A stretch of DNA of 64,000 nucleotides from Bacillus sp. Marseille-Q1617 (GCF_903645295.1 NZ_CAHJXM010000002.1:410001-474000); one strand, 5' to 3'; shown: positions 37,777 through 46,754, counted from the stretch's first letter. Notes: generated by a model from the sequence alone, not told the origin. Made by a program: numbers and translations.

Positions 37777-38288
37777 TTCTTACACTCCTTTAGTCATGGT
37801 CCTTTTAGATTATACTATAAATTTTGGATGTGTTTTCCAATAAATATAAAAAAGAATATAAATTTATTAATATTTTGGTGGGAAACAAGGGAACGGTTCG
37901 AGATCAGAAAGAGTATGCTTTTTAAAAATATATTCACTTAAATTTGGTTATTTTTGTAGGTCGGAGTGTGAGTGACTGTTTTTATTGGGGAAGTAAGGGG
38001 AGGTTCTCTTAAAAAAGCAATGAATTATTTTCTTAGTGCTTGATTAATAACAGCCAAAATATACCAGAAAATGAAAAGTTGTATGCCACTTTGCGTTCAG
38101 GGTAAACCCAGACGGTTCCGACTCTACATTCCAAAGCGTCTAAATAAAGTAGGTGAATTGGTATAATGGAGGCGGACAGCGGATCCGCAGGGACGCAGAT
38201 GGGACCATCACAATTATGTGTGCGAGCAGGGAGAAATCGTCGTACTCAAGCGTCGACAAGAAAATTCGCAGAGACCCCCTACCCAAAT
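37777..38288. other. Gene-poor, probably decayed intergenic region
   Basis: More than 500 bases. The part at 38166-38280 is richer in GC than the surroundings and stays open in one frame (containing DHHNYVCEQGEIVVLKRRQ) but has a stop just upstream and no start, so it may be a gene remnant. GGGAACGGTTC near 37889 belongs to the short-repeat family described in the findings. Nothing else recognised. Confidence 0.35.
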
Positions 38289-38319
38289 AAAAAGAGGCCG
38301 GTTCGCCCGACCTCTTTTT
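38289..38319. terminator. Terminator of the YtxG-like gene
   Basis: Stem AAAAAGAGG (38289-38297) with CCTCTTTTT (38311-38319) and further GC pairing in the loop. A and T runs on both sides allow either direction. Confidence 0.85.
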
Positions 38320-38321
38320 GC

Positions 38322-38684
38322 TTACTTCAATTTAATTTGGACAGGTTTACTTTCCTGCGTATGAATAGTTTTGGGGTTGTTCTTTTGCAAAGCAGTTCTC
38401 TTTACCGAGCTTGTAACATTGTGTATTAATTCCCCTACATCATGAGCGGACTCAACCAAAGGGTCAACGGCTTTCATTTTTCCTTTTACATCTACAGAAA
38501 TTTGGTTGGCTGTATGAATCAGTTCTTCTGCTTCTTCTGTAATGCCATTCACAGCTGTCCGGGTGTCAGACAGCGTCTTATTCGTTTCAGTAAGTGTTGC
38601 CATTACTTTTCTTAATGTCAAAATCAAATAGATGACGAGAATGGTAAACGCGGCGGCTGCAATAACAGCACTCCACTCAAGCAT
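38322..38684 (-). CDS. DUF948 protein, YtxG-like
   Basis: Protein of 120 aa with one N-terminal membrane segment (about 5-25) and a long amphipathic helix (30-100) rich in Thr, Asn and Val, typical of DUF948 (YtxG) proteins found in Bacilli. AGGGAG lies nine bases before the ATG. The role is unknown; in B. subtilis ytxG belongs to a general-stress operon, which is not seen here. Confidence 0.8.
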   Translation of the reverse strand: MLEWSAVIAAAAFTILVIYLILTLRKVMATLTETNKTLSDTRTAVNGITEEAEELIHTANQISVDVKGKMKAVDPLVESAHDVGELIHNVTSSVKRTALQKNNPKTIHTQESKPVQIKLK

Positions 38685-39003
38685 TGAGACCAGCTCCCTT
38701 CTTTTCTATAAGTCTATGAGAGTGGGAGCTCAGACATTCCTGTGAAGGAGAGGTGAAAGCAAGGGGGGGCAGGCGGCGAGGATATTGGGGGTGTCGTTAA
38801 TTTGGTGTTTAAGGCTTGAAGGTCATGAGATTAAGGGGAGGAAGTTTTCTTTTATGGGAAGAAGCAGTAGAACCGTCCCCTTGCTAAGAGTTGCTTTATA
38901 ATATTTTATCCCTGTTAGTAGAACAAGCCACTTTGTAAACTACTCTTAATAGATAGGGCTTTTAAGCTTACCTCTTTTTACTTGCTTGTCATTTGTTACT
39001 CAT
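38685..39003. other. Intergenic region with repeat fragment
   Basis: About 320 bases. Contains AGAACCGTCCCCTTGCT (38870-38886), the reverse-strand form of the GGGACGGTTCT repeat. No gene seen. Confidence 0.4.
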
Positions 39004-39432
39004 TTAGCGTTTGACAGGGTGATTAGGTTTGTTAATATCAATTACACCATTGTCTACTGGATCAGTTTGATTCCCACTGACCACAAGGTGATATTCCCAA
39101 TCCCCCCATACCGGAGTTCCTTCTCCCGTGTAACGGGGGTCAGTTTCATGAACAATAAAGTAGAAATACTTTTCACCCGTTTCCATGTTCGTGATGTTAT
39201 TGATCATCCATCCACTGTCTAGATACGGGTCTCCTCCAAAGTCACCACGATATTGAACTTTATAATGATAAACGCCATCTTCTTGAGTATACTTGCCTGT
39301 TACATCCCCCACTGGAATACTGCCATCATCTGTCTGGTGCCCTGGAACGATGGTACTCTTTGCCGATACCCCCGATCCAATTACATTCATTGCAAAAACT
39401 ATACCCAATGTAGCCGTTAATAATTTCTTCAT
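39004..39432 (-). CDS. Secreted protein of unknown function (142 aa)
   Basis: Signal peptide 1-24 ending in SGVSA-K. The mature part is rich in Gly, Asp, Tyr and Trp (YRGDFGGDPYLDSGWMINNITN, then YFYFIVHETDPRYTGEGTPVWGDWEYHLVV) and looks like a small beta-sheet domain. No cysteine in the mature protein. I know no family for it. AAAGGAGG precedes the ATG at 39432; nine more codons are open upstream. Confidence 0.7.
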   Translation of the reverse strand: MKKLLTATLGIVFAMNVIGSGVSAKSTIVPGHQTDDGSIPVGDVTGKYTQEDGVYHYKVQYRGDFGGDPYLDSGWMINNITNMETGEKYFYFIVHETDPRYTGEGTPVWGDWEYHLVVSGNQTDPVDNGVIDINKPNHPVKR

Positions 39433-39717
39433 GTTTAAAGTTCCTCCTTTAATTATCAATTAAATCAAAATCACTAGTAGTACTAATTATGTATGGTTCA
39501 TGATGCTTAAAAGAGTAGTTTACAAAGGGATGTATCAATACTACCACAACTAGAAAGAATATTTTGTCAATTTTTGTTGGAGTCTTACTATTAAAGGCCC
39601 ATGTTAATATTTCTAGATAAAATTATTTAGAGGAAGGAAAAAGACGGTTCTTTGAGGACCACGGGGACGGTTGGACGGTTCTCTTGCTTCTTTTTCATGA
39701 TGACTAAGACCACAAAT

Positions 39718-39852
39718 CTTTTCAAAAGCATGACCGAGCGTAATCGTTTTGTCAGAGGGATGTTTTCCTGGGTAGGGTTAATTTATATAGTGAAAGATAC
39801 CGTTAATATTATAGAAGCATCTCACAATAGCAGAAGAAAAGATGTAGTCTGA
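39718..39852 (+). pseudogene. Remnant of gtrB with internal deletion
   Basis: Two blocks nearly identical to gtrB are joined. The first (39723-39779) matches gtrB near 33700-33754 (AAAGCATGACCGAGCGTAAT and on). The second (from about 39780) matches gtrB from about 34089 to its stop, ending GATGTAGTCTGA. About 330 bases between are missing, as is the whole 5' part. The sequence after the stop also resembles that after gtrB, and a terminator follows at 39898. Confidence 0.85.
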
Positions 39853-39897
39853 TTTCTTGAGGGATTCGTCATATTCAAATGAAAAGGTTGAAGGAAA

Positions 39898-39926
39898 GTG
39901 CAGGGATTTTAAACCCTGCACTTATT
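39898..39926 (+). terminator. Terminator after the gtrB remnant
   Basis: Stem GTGCAGGG (39898-39905) with CCCTGCAC (39914-39921), then a short T-rich tract. Confidence 0.7.
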
Positions 39927-39983
39927 TGATATTACTAATGGTATTCAGCAATTGTCAATTCATCAGGAACTTAGCGACCGCTT

Positions 39984-40070
39984 CAGATCAAGATTATCCG
40001 GCTCGCACGGACCCTCTCTGACTTACAAGGGAAAATCGATGAGGCACTTACCGAAGCACTAAGTGTCACG
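39984..40070 (+). pseudogene. Possible fragment of a YifB/ComM-like Mg-chelatase-type ATPase
   Basis: One frame reads KIIRLARTLSDLQGKIDEAL, which resembles the C-terminal RVARTIADLEG...HLAEAI segment of YifB/ComM AAA ATPases. A stop lies just before and no start is present. The match is short and rests on memory, so this is a weak call. Confidence 0.3.
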
Positions 40071-40318
40071 ATCTTTTCCTGTATCGCTGACAGGGGTAAG
40101 TGTCAGGTGAGTTTAAAATACAGGAAGAAAAAACTCCTCGCTACCATTCAAAAATTTTAAAAGAAATCGAGTTTGCAGAAATATTCTTTTAGGAATATAT
40201 CCCTTTTTAGTAAGTATTTTGAACTATAATAAACCATAGTCCTAAAAGGGGTGGGATGAGTATAGTGTAGTGCTAAGGATAGAGAAAATGTAATTGCCAG
40301 AAAGGGGAAACGAGAAAA

Positions 40319-43300
40319 GTGAATAGAAAAAAATGGAGTTTTATCATTATTTTTAGTTTGGTCTTTCAATTATTCCAGCCGTTTATGATGAATGGCCATG
40401 CGGTGGCGAAAGCTCAGAAAAATCAGCAGCATGAATTGCCAATTAAAAGTGTAACACCGGAAAACGGTAACCTGGAGGTGGATCCTGCCGCTCCACTAGA
40501 GATTAAGCTGGATTCCTCACATAAGAATTTCAAAAGATACAGGCAGCAGTTTGAAGAATTGAAATATTCTCTTACAGTTAATGATAGAGAAGTAGAAAGT
40601 CTCTATGACAAGAGTGTGAACAAGCTTGTTGTGCTGGGTGTTACATTGGATCCCAATACAGATTACTCTGTTGATCTAAAGGTAAAGGCAGACAAGAATA
40701 ACAACAAGAATAAGTCTGAGAATGGATCCTATTCTTATGAATTTACGACGAAGGAAAGTTATACTTTCTCCAAGCGCTTGGCGGACAAGGATGGAAATGT
40801 ATATGAATTTACCGGGAACGAGCTCGTGAAAGAGATCACCCTTGAGAATGATACAACTCTCCCGCTGAGTGACATCATCAACGAACAGGAAAAGGTATCA
40901 ATCGTGTCTTCACCTGTTTCCATTAAGCTTCCAGAAGAGAAGTTGACCCCGGATGCTTATATTAACGTGAAAGTGAACTATAAGGAAACTCCTTACGGGG
41001 TGGGGGATTATTATGTGGAAGATGGCCAAAAGATATTAGAGTGGCTCCCTTTCAGTGTTTCAGAAGAACAGGAGACAGCAAGCTTCAGGTTGAAGGAGTC
41101 TGTGACCCTGATTCCTTTTACGAGGGCCGAGACGAAAGTGTCATCTGGTTTCCTCAGTGATTTAGTAGAAGATGCAGCAGAAATAGTAAACTTATTCAAA
41201 GCGAATAAGGTGCTTGCTGACGATTTTAATATTCGAAAAATGTTTAATATCAAGAGGAATGATTCGGACGGGAATTTTGAAGCAGAACTTACTTATCTGC
41301 AGAATATCGATGACAGTCCGTTTGAAATCGGAAACCCGGAATACTACTACAAAATTTATAAACAAACAGGCGTGGACAGTGATCCTTCCGAATTGGTGGG
41401 CGTGACTGAAATGGAAGATGATGATTTGACCATTAAGAAAAAATTGAACAACGGCGTCTACCAGGTAAAGTTATTTGAGGATGATTCGTTTTCTTCCGAA
41501 GAAGACTTTGCGGATGATTTATTCTGGATCCAGGATATTTATATCGAACGTTCTCCACGTTTGATGAGTCAAAGCGAGATAAGTGAAATGGCCAGGAAGT
41601 ATGCACCGATCACTGTGTTCCAGGAAGATGAGCAATTCTTCCCTATATCATTTGAAGAGTTATTATCAGCGGATATACCGACAACGAAAGTAGGGGATAT
41701 ATCAAACTGGTTTGATGGTGTTCATAAAGGAAAGGATATCCCTTTTCATCACTTAGGGGAATACCTCTCGTATAACGGCCATGTTGACTACGTCATCAAT
41801 GGGAAAAACGCTTTGGGGCTCCAGGAGGTGACTGGGAGCAGGGAGAATTCCACCATCTATTACTCTTACATTGAGCAGGAAGGCAGGAAGTTTCTCAACT
41901 ATCATATGATTTACGCCTTTGATCCGAAGACGGGAACGGCTGCCGATCCTGGTTCGGGTGCCCATAACTATGACAGGGAAAGTATTACGATTGAACTGGG
42001 TACTGACAATGAAGCCATAAGCATCAGCACATCTGGTCACTTGCCGGGCCAGACGATGGGCTTGAACGGTGATGATTATTCATGGACTTCATCAAGGCTC
42101 GTTATGCCTTTTGAGGACGACAGCAATCTATTCCCGAATCATGATAACCATCCGATCATTGCGATTGCCAGAGGGGCTCATGCGGTTTATCCTGTTCAGG
42201 GCACGTATGATCTGAGTGTGCCGATCTTTATGGGAATCAGCAAAAAAGGACAGGAATTGGCAGGGTTGACTTCAGACTTGACAGCAGATGATTTTGCCCA
42301 GAGACCGATTGATCATCCTGACGGAAGAAATATACTTTTACCCGATACAAGTGATTTGAGCACTTCGGATTTCAATCAGTATACACTAAAAAAACTGGAT
42401 TTCAATCAAACGAGTGACAGCCGATATTCTTATCTAAACTTCAGTGGGGATTGGGTCGATGTTCTTGCCAGTGAAGTAAGCAGTTACTCAAATGAACCTT
42501 TCCCACCTTTCACGGAAAAGGAGAAGTTCGTGACGGACTGGATTGACGAGGGAGACAGCGGATTCAATTTTAATAGTATCCCTCAATTGAATGTAAATCT
42601 CCGCGAAGATGTTGAAACCTATCTATCAACCTACTTAACCGATGCTGACGCCACCCTTTCAGGTCATGTTAAGGATGCGATTACGAACCAGCCGATCGAA
42701 AATGCAGCCATCAGCTCGCTGAATGCGGCCCACCAATTTGATAAATCGCTTGGTTTATCAGATGAAGAAGGGAATTACAGGGTTCAGGTCGAATCAGGTG
42801 AGAATAGAAATATTTTAATCAGTAAGAACGGGTATATGCCTGTTGAATATCAAGGCATCACATTGGAAGAGAATGAAGAGAAATTCCTAGAAACGATTCT
42901 GCAGATTCCAAGTGAATATGAAGGAAGAACGGATGGAATCATTAAAGGGCATGCCTATAGAGCCGATAATGGAGGCACAATCCCCGGTGCGGTCATTAAA
43001 GTAAGGGAATCTTTCAATTCAAGGTCGGGCGAAGTACTATATGAAACCGAGACCGGCGGCGACGGTTCCTTCTTATTCGAGCATGTCGAAACGGGTTACT
43101 ACACACTCGAAATAAGTAAAGATGGCTACATCACCACCTTCATCAATGTCACTGCCATAGGCGGAATGGAAGTAGTCAAACAGCTTCTGATGTCACCGGC
43201 ACTTGATGAAGATGAAGTAAGGATTGTACTGGAATGGGGTGCGGAGCCGAGTGACCTGGACTCTCATTTGACTGGACCTGCATCCGGCGGCGGAGAATTC

Positions 43301-43621
43301 CATGTATTCTATGGTGATAAAACCTATTATGAAGATGGAATTGTACACGCCGAATTGGATATTGATGATGTCACATCCTATGGACCTGAGACGGTCACCA
43401 TACGCAATCTGAAAAATGGTGTCTATCACTATTATATCCATGATTACAGCAACCGGTCGAATCCAGCAAGTTCAGCCATGTCTAATTCATCTGCAAAAGT
43501 GAAAGTCTACACTGAAAATGGTTATAGGGAATTCGATATTCCTGTAAACCAGGCGGGGATCCAATGGAATGTCTTTACTATTGAAGATGGTGCCATTAAT
43601 CCTGTAAATACAATTGAATAA
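40319..43621 (+). CDS. Large secreted multidomain protein (1100 aa)
   Basis: Signal peptide 1-31 (ending AVAKA). Residues about 40-135 look like a bacterial Ig-like domain (SVTPENGNLEVDPAAPLEIKL to YEFTTK). A central region (about 420-650) with YAPITVFQEDEQFFP, TIYYSYIEQEG, FLNYHMIYAFDP and AIARGAHAVYPVQGTYDLS recalls Vps62/NPP1-like folds, low confidence. Two carboxypeptidase-regulatory-like domains follow at about 775-860 and 882-965. Residues 975-1095 match the YfaP/DUF2135 pattern (VLEWGAEPSDLDSHLTGP, HYYIHDYSN). No wall-sorting motif. GTG start with AAAGGGG about a dozen bases upstream. Function unknown. Confidence 0.75.
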   Translation: MNRKKWSFIIIFSLVFQLFQPFMMNGHAVAKAQKNQQHELPIKSVTPENGNLEVDPAAPLEIKLDSSHKNFKRYRQQFEELKYSLTVNDREVESLYDKSVNKLVVLGVTLDPNTDYSVDLKVKADKNNNKNKSENGSYSYEFTTKESYTFSKRLADKDGNVYEFTGNELVKEITLENDTTLPLSDIINEQEKVSIVSSPVSIKLPEEKLTPDAYINVKVNYKETPYGVGDYYVEDGQKILEWLPFSVSEEQETASFRLKESVTLIPFTRAETKVSSGFLSDLVEDAAEIVNLFKANKVLADDFNIRKMFNIKRNDSDGNFEAELTYLQNIDDSPFEIGNPEYYYKIYKQTGVDSDPSELVGVTEMEDDDLTIKKKLNNGVYQVKLFEDDSFSSEEDFADDLFWIQDIYIERSPRLMSQSEISEMARKYAPITVFQEDEQFFPISFEELLSADIPTTKVGDISNWFDGVHKGKDIPFHHLGEYLSYNGHVDYVINGKNALGLQEVTGSRENSTIYYSYIEQEGRKFLNYHMIYAFDPKTGTAADPGSGAHNYDRESITIELGTDNEAISISTSGHLPGQTMGLNGDDYSWTSSRLVMPFEDDSNLFPNHDNHPIIAIARGAHAVYPVQGTYDLSVPIFMGISKKGQELAGLTSDLTADDFAQRPIDHPDGRNILLPDTSDLSTSDFNQYTLKKLDFNQTSDSRYSYLNFSGDWVDVLASEVSSYSNEPFPPFTEKEKFVTDWIDEGDSGFNFNSIPQLNVNLREDVETYLSTYLTDADATLSGHVKDAITNQPIENAAISSLNAAHQFDKSLGLSDEEGNYRVQVESGENRNILISKNGYMPVEYQGITLEENEEKFLETILQIPSEYEGRTDGIIKGHAYRADNGGTIPGAVIKVRESFNSRSGEVLYETETGGDGSFLFEHVETGYYTLEISKDGYITTFINVTAIGGMEVVKQLLMSPALDEDEVRIVLEWGAEPSDLDSHLTGPASGGGEFHVFYGDKTYYEDGIVHAELDIDDVTSYGPETVTIRNLKNGVYHYYIHDYSNRSNPASSAMSNSSAKVKVYTENGYREFDIPVNQAGIQWNVFTIEDGAINPVNTIE

Positions 43622-43642
43622 CTAATCACAAAGGTGGAACGA

Positions 43643-43669
43643 GTGGAAGGGGGGGAATTCCCTTCCACT
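43643..43669 (+). promoter_or_regulatory. Hairpin between the 1100-aa gene and the next gene
   Basis: GTGGAAGGG and CCCTTCCAC flank a GGGGAATT loop. There is no T run after it, so it is more likely an mRNA-stability or translation-limiting hairpin than a terminator. Confidence 0.45.
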
Positions 43670-43691
43670 ATTGAAAAAGGGGCTGAAATCA

Positions 43692-44096
43692 TTGTTTCTA
43701 AGAAAAGAGATAAAGGCAGAGAAGAGCCCGATTATAAAATCAGTCTTTCAAACAACCAGCCTGTTTTTATGGATCATTTTACTTTTTATTCTATTCTTGA
43801 TAGGGAACCTGCTCCTGGAAGTAAGTACATATGGAATGGAGATTGGAATGAGAAGTACGTTCATTACGCTGGAAATGCTGTCTAAACCTTTCCTATCTCA
43901 GCTTATATGGTCGTCAGATCCGGAAAGCAGCGTCCTTCATCTAGTAATGAACACGATTGTTTTTTATGCAGTATTCACCTTCGGGTTCTGGGTGAAGCAG
44001 TATTACAAAGTGACGGGCGTGGTCCTTTTGCTGTTCTTTTTCAGCGCTGCAGGCATTTGGTATTATGTTTATATTTTAAGTAATGCAGTGTTGTAG
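43692..44096 (+). CDS. Small polytopic membrane protein
   Basis: Protein of 134 aa starting at a TTG (43692) with AAAGGGG nine bases upstream; an earlier in-frame TTG at 43671 has no binding site. Three hydrophobic segments lie at about 24-44, 78-97 and 103-126. No recognised family. It sits 70 bases after the large secreted protein and may be co-transcribed with it. Confidence 0.6.
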   Translation: MFLRKEIKAEKSPIIKSVFQTTSLFLWIILLFILFLIGNLLLEVSTYGMEIGMRSTFITLEMLSKPFLSQLIWSSDPESSVLHLVMNTIVFYAVFTFGFWVKQYYKVTGVVLLLFFFSAAGIWYYVYILSNAVL

Positions 44097-44159
44097 GTTG
44101 AATGGGGGCGTTCTCTTGCTTCTTTTATTATCAATACGGAAAACGCTCGTTCCATAAGA

Positions 44160-44190
44160 AAGAGACCAAATCGAGTTGATTTGGTCTCTT
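44160..44190. terminator. Bidirectional terminator
   Basis: Perfect 13-base stem (44160-44172 with 44178-44190) and five-base loop between two convergent genes. Preceded at 44104-44126 by a copy of the GTTCTCTTGCTTCTTTT repeat. Confidence 0.85.
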
Positions 44191-44198
44191 ATTCATCA

Positions 44199-44591
44199 TT
44201 AATACACAAATTTCTTTTCGAAAAAATAAACGAAATGCATATATACATATACAGGAATCAAGACAAATGCCAAATTCTCTACCGTTAGTCCCTCTAATAA
44301 TAGATACGCTACCAGTAGTGCAGGGATTAAATACAAAGCCACGGTCACCAGGTAATCCCGAGTCTGGTTCTTGATCAAGCGCTTCTTAATAAAGTTAATG
44401 ATTAGCGTGACAGGTATTCCCACTACTAAGTAAATAATGATTTCATAAAAGGTGATCGTCATAATGGATCCCACTATCATAGCAAGACTGTACTCTTCAC
44501 CCTTCAAGAAAACATCTGATAACACAAGCAGGATAGCGGATAATGGAGCTGCAGCAGCTATTGATAATCCTAAAACAATGAACTTCTTCAA
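44199..44591 (-). CDS. Small membrane protein of unknown function (130 aa)
   Basis: Four hydrophobic segments at about 4-26, 37-64, 82-98 and 104-122, with a basic loop INFIKKRLIKNQTRD. TTG start at 44591 with AAGGGGAA upstream. No family recognised. Confidence 0.65.
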   Translation of the reverse strand: MKKFIVLGLSIAAAAPLSAILLVLSDVFLKGEEYSLAMIVGSIMTITFYEIIIYLVVGIPVTLIINFIKKRLIKNQTRDYLVTVALYLIPALLVAYLLLEGLTVENLAFVLIPVYVYMHFVYFFEKKFVY

Positions 44592-44680
44592 AACAAATTC
44601 CCCTTACATACCAAAATTTCCATTAAGTTCTTATAAAGATACAATAATACATATTTTGTATTATTGCACGGGCATAAAGC

Positions 44681-45424
44681 CTATCGGGAAAATTTACTAA
44701 TTAAATATGACTGTAAAGCTAGGAACAAGCCTCCCACAGCCCAATATAAAGGAAGGGAAGCTGGTGCATGAAAAGAGAAAAAAATAATCATGATCGGTGA
44801 TAGAAGACCAACCAGTTTCATTTGTTTTTGCTGTTCAACAGTCATTTGTTTCTGACTTACTTTAAATTGCAAGAAGTAAACTAAGCCTGCAATAAGGGTA
44901 ACCCATATATCAGGTTGGCCCAAGTTGAACCACAAAAAAGTATGACTTGATATTTCTTGGGATTCACGTATTGCATAATACAATCCCATCAAAATAGGAA
45001 ATTGAAGCAATAGAGGGAGGCACCCAAGGTTTAAAGGATTTACACCTCGTTGTTTATACAGTGCATATATATTCTGCTGCAGCTTTTGTTTCTCTTTTAT
45101 ATCAGTGGTCTCTTTTATTTTCTTTTGAATCTCTATAAGCTCAGGTTTAAGCTCATTCATTCTGATACCCATTTGTTTTTGGCTTTTCATCTGCTGAAGC
45201 ATGAAAGGCAATAATACTAAACGAATTAGAATGGTTATAAACACCATTGCCAACCCGTAATTTCCCCCCAGCACATGAGCTGCTCCTTCAATAGCTGTAG
45301 AGAATGGACTGATAAAAAACTTGTTCAGCTGTCCGCCACCGCCTGTATCAGTTTGCTGGCACCCCGTTAAGATCAAAAACGTGAAAAATAACAAACTCCA
45401 AAACAATCTAACCTTCACTTTCAA
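44681..45424 (-). CDS. YidC/Oxa1-family membrane insertase (YidC2/YqjG-like)
   Basis: Membrane insertase lipoprotein of 247 aa. Lipobox FLILTGC ends in Cys22. Five membrane segments carry the family motifs: GLAMVFITILIRLVLLPFMLQQMKSQKQM (with the groove arginine), a charged coiled hairpin (90-120), GCLPLLLQFPILMGLYYAI and ASLPLYWAVGGLFLALQSYLI. It is not next to rnpA/rpmH, so it is a paralogue rather than the main SpoIIIJ. AGGAGG precedes the TTG start. The 90-aa membrane protein gene is 32 bases upstream in the same direction. Confidence 0.9.
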   Translation of the reverse strand: MKVKVRLFWSLLFFTFLILTGCQQTDTGGGGQLNKFFISPFSTAIEGAAHVLGGNYGLAMVFITILIRLVLLPFMLQQMKSQKQMGIRMNELKPELIEIQKKIKETTDIKEKQKLQQNIYALYKQRGVNPLNLGCLPLLLQFPILMGLYYAIRESQEISSHTFLWFNLGQPDIWVTLIAGLVYFLQFKVSQKQMTVEQQKQMKLVGLLSPIMIIFFSFHAPASLPLYWAVGGLFLALQSYLISKFSR

Positions 45425-45456
45425 AATCTATTCCTCCTTAAATGTTTAGTATAGGT

Positions 45457-45729
45457 TTAAGGAAAAATAGACTCTTCTTCATCAGGGTAGTTATGACGTT
45501 TGACAGCTTTGAATAACCAGCTAACGACAGGTACAGCCTTGCGATCTTTATATAATTGTAAGGTCAATTTAACATCTGCGAATTCAACATCACATCGTGA
45601 ATCGGTAAAAGGGAAAGAAGATTTCGCCAGCCAACCCAGGAGGCATGTCAGTATAAAACTTAACAGTATAACTCCATATATTGAATAAACAGTTAACAAA
45701 CTCGTATAATCGTTTACTAATTCAATCAT
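45457..45729 (-). CDS. Small single-span membrane protein upstream of yidC2
   Basis: Protein of 90 aa. One membrane segment at about 14-36, then a soluble tail with DVKLTLQLYKDRKAVPVVSWLFKAVKRHNYPDEEES. GAGGTG sits six bases before the ATG at 45729. Not recognised; the tight spacing suggests it is made together with the insertase. Confidence 0.65.
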   Translation of the reverse strand: MIELVNDYTSLLTVYSIYGVILLSFILTCLLGWLAKSSFPFTDSRCDVEFADVKLTLQLYKDRKAVPVVSWLFKAVKRHNYPDEEESIFP

Positions 45730-46216
45730 AACAAACACCTCAGTTGGAAGACTCATATACATATACGGATTTAGGAAGAAAAGGTTTCATGAAGTATTAT
45801 GGTTCATAACTTATCCCTCAGTCCCCTTGTAAGTCATTCGGTTCAGCCTTCTTCCTGTTTTGCTGTTCAAGGACATGTAATGGATCAAACCTGTAACTGC
45901 CATTTTCGTTTTATATAGAATAGAACTGCCAGTACCCTGTTTCGTCCATGACAGCAAATGAAAAGTCTCCAAATATAACTAGAGTTATAAAAAAACATGA
46001 AACAGCAAATTACAACAAGAATTAGTGCGGAATTCCGCAAGATACTCTTAATAAATACAAAATAATCCAATTTGTACAATAATTAGAAAGGTGGTACATT
46101 TTATAAGACTTTTATCAGGTGCATAAAGAACCATTTTTATCTTTTGAGAAGGACTTTAGTTAGTACTATCTGGTAAATAGTTGTTTATTAAAGATAAACA
46201 TCTTGGAGGATGAACG
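45730..46216. other. Region upstream of the bacteriocin-like cluster
   Basis: Divergent intergenic region that must hold the cluster promoter. An inverted repeat TGTTTAT (46182-46188) / ATAAACA (46194-46200) lies just before the first ribosome binding site and is absent before the second copy, so it may be an operator. On the minus strand, about 45812-45885 is an open tail (DPLHVLEQQNRKKAEPNDLQ) with no start, possibly a gene remnant. Confidence 0.4.
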
Positions 46217-46753
46217 ATGACACAGTGGCTAAAAGAAGGGAAGAATTCCACGTACATTTTATTTCTGATCACATTTTTTACGACGTTGTTCAGTATGGGC
46301 GTCTCATTATTAAATGAAATGGGGAGAAAAGAAATCAATGCTTTGACTGGGCTTGTGGAGAAAGATGGTCCTCCTGCCATTGCTTTGATTGGGGTAGTGG
46401 TCGTATTCTTTCTGCTTGGTATCTTGATCCAAATCTTTTTCAGCAGCTTGGTACTCCACTTGATTGCCAAGTTTTTATTTAGGATACCGATTACGTTCCA
46501 GGTCTTTTACCGCATCTTTCTAATTTTCATTTCGTTCTTATCTTTAAGTCTGCTGTGGCAAATCTTCTTATACAATAATAACTTTGACACATTTTTGGTT
46601 GCTACTAATCCTCTTATTTTAATAGGTATGGTTATTTTATTTATTTTAATAAGAGCGGTAGTCAATATAAATCAGGTTAAACCTCTTCTTTTCACATTGT
46701 TCTGCTATGGTAATTATGTATTTTTTACAACACTATCACTAGGGGGAATTTAA
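46217..46753 (+). CDS. Membrane protein of the bacteriocin-like module, copy 1 (Yip1-like)
   Basis: Protein of 178 aa with five hydrophobic segments (about 13-32, 53-78, 88-112, 128-148, 154-175), resembling small Yip1-type membrane proteins. It directly precedes the peptide precursor (1-base gap) and is duplicated with it; the copy at 47414 differs at only 5 of 178 residues. Strict pairing suggests immunity or maturation, but no function is proven. CTTGGAGGATG is the binding site, identical in both copies. Confidence 0.8.
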   Translation: MTQWLKEGKNSTYILFLITFFTTLFSMGVSLLNEMGRKEINALTGLVEKDGPPAIALIGVVVVFFLLGILIQIFFSSLVLHLIAKFLFRIPITFQVFYRIFLIFISFLSLSLLWQIFLYNNNFDTFLVATNPLILIGMVILFILIRAVVNINQVKPLLFTLFCYGNYVFFTTLSLGGI

Positions 46754-46754
46754 A

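Noticed and set aside
38166..38429. 87-codon plus-strand frame
   Set aside because: It runs through a terminator and into the antisense of the YtxG-like gene, so it is unlikely to be coding as a whole.
41753..42040. Minus-strand frame inside the 1100-aa gene
   Set aside because: Plain antisense shadow with no binding site.
45885..46079. 64-codon minus-strand frame upstream of the bacteriocin-like cluster
   Set aside because: No binding site, irregular composition, and it covers the region expected to hold the cluster promoter.
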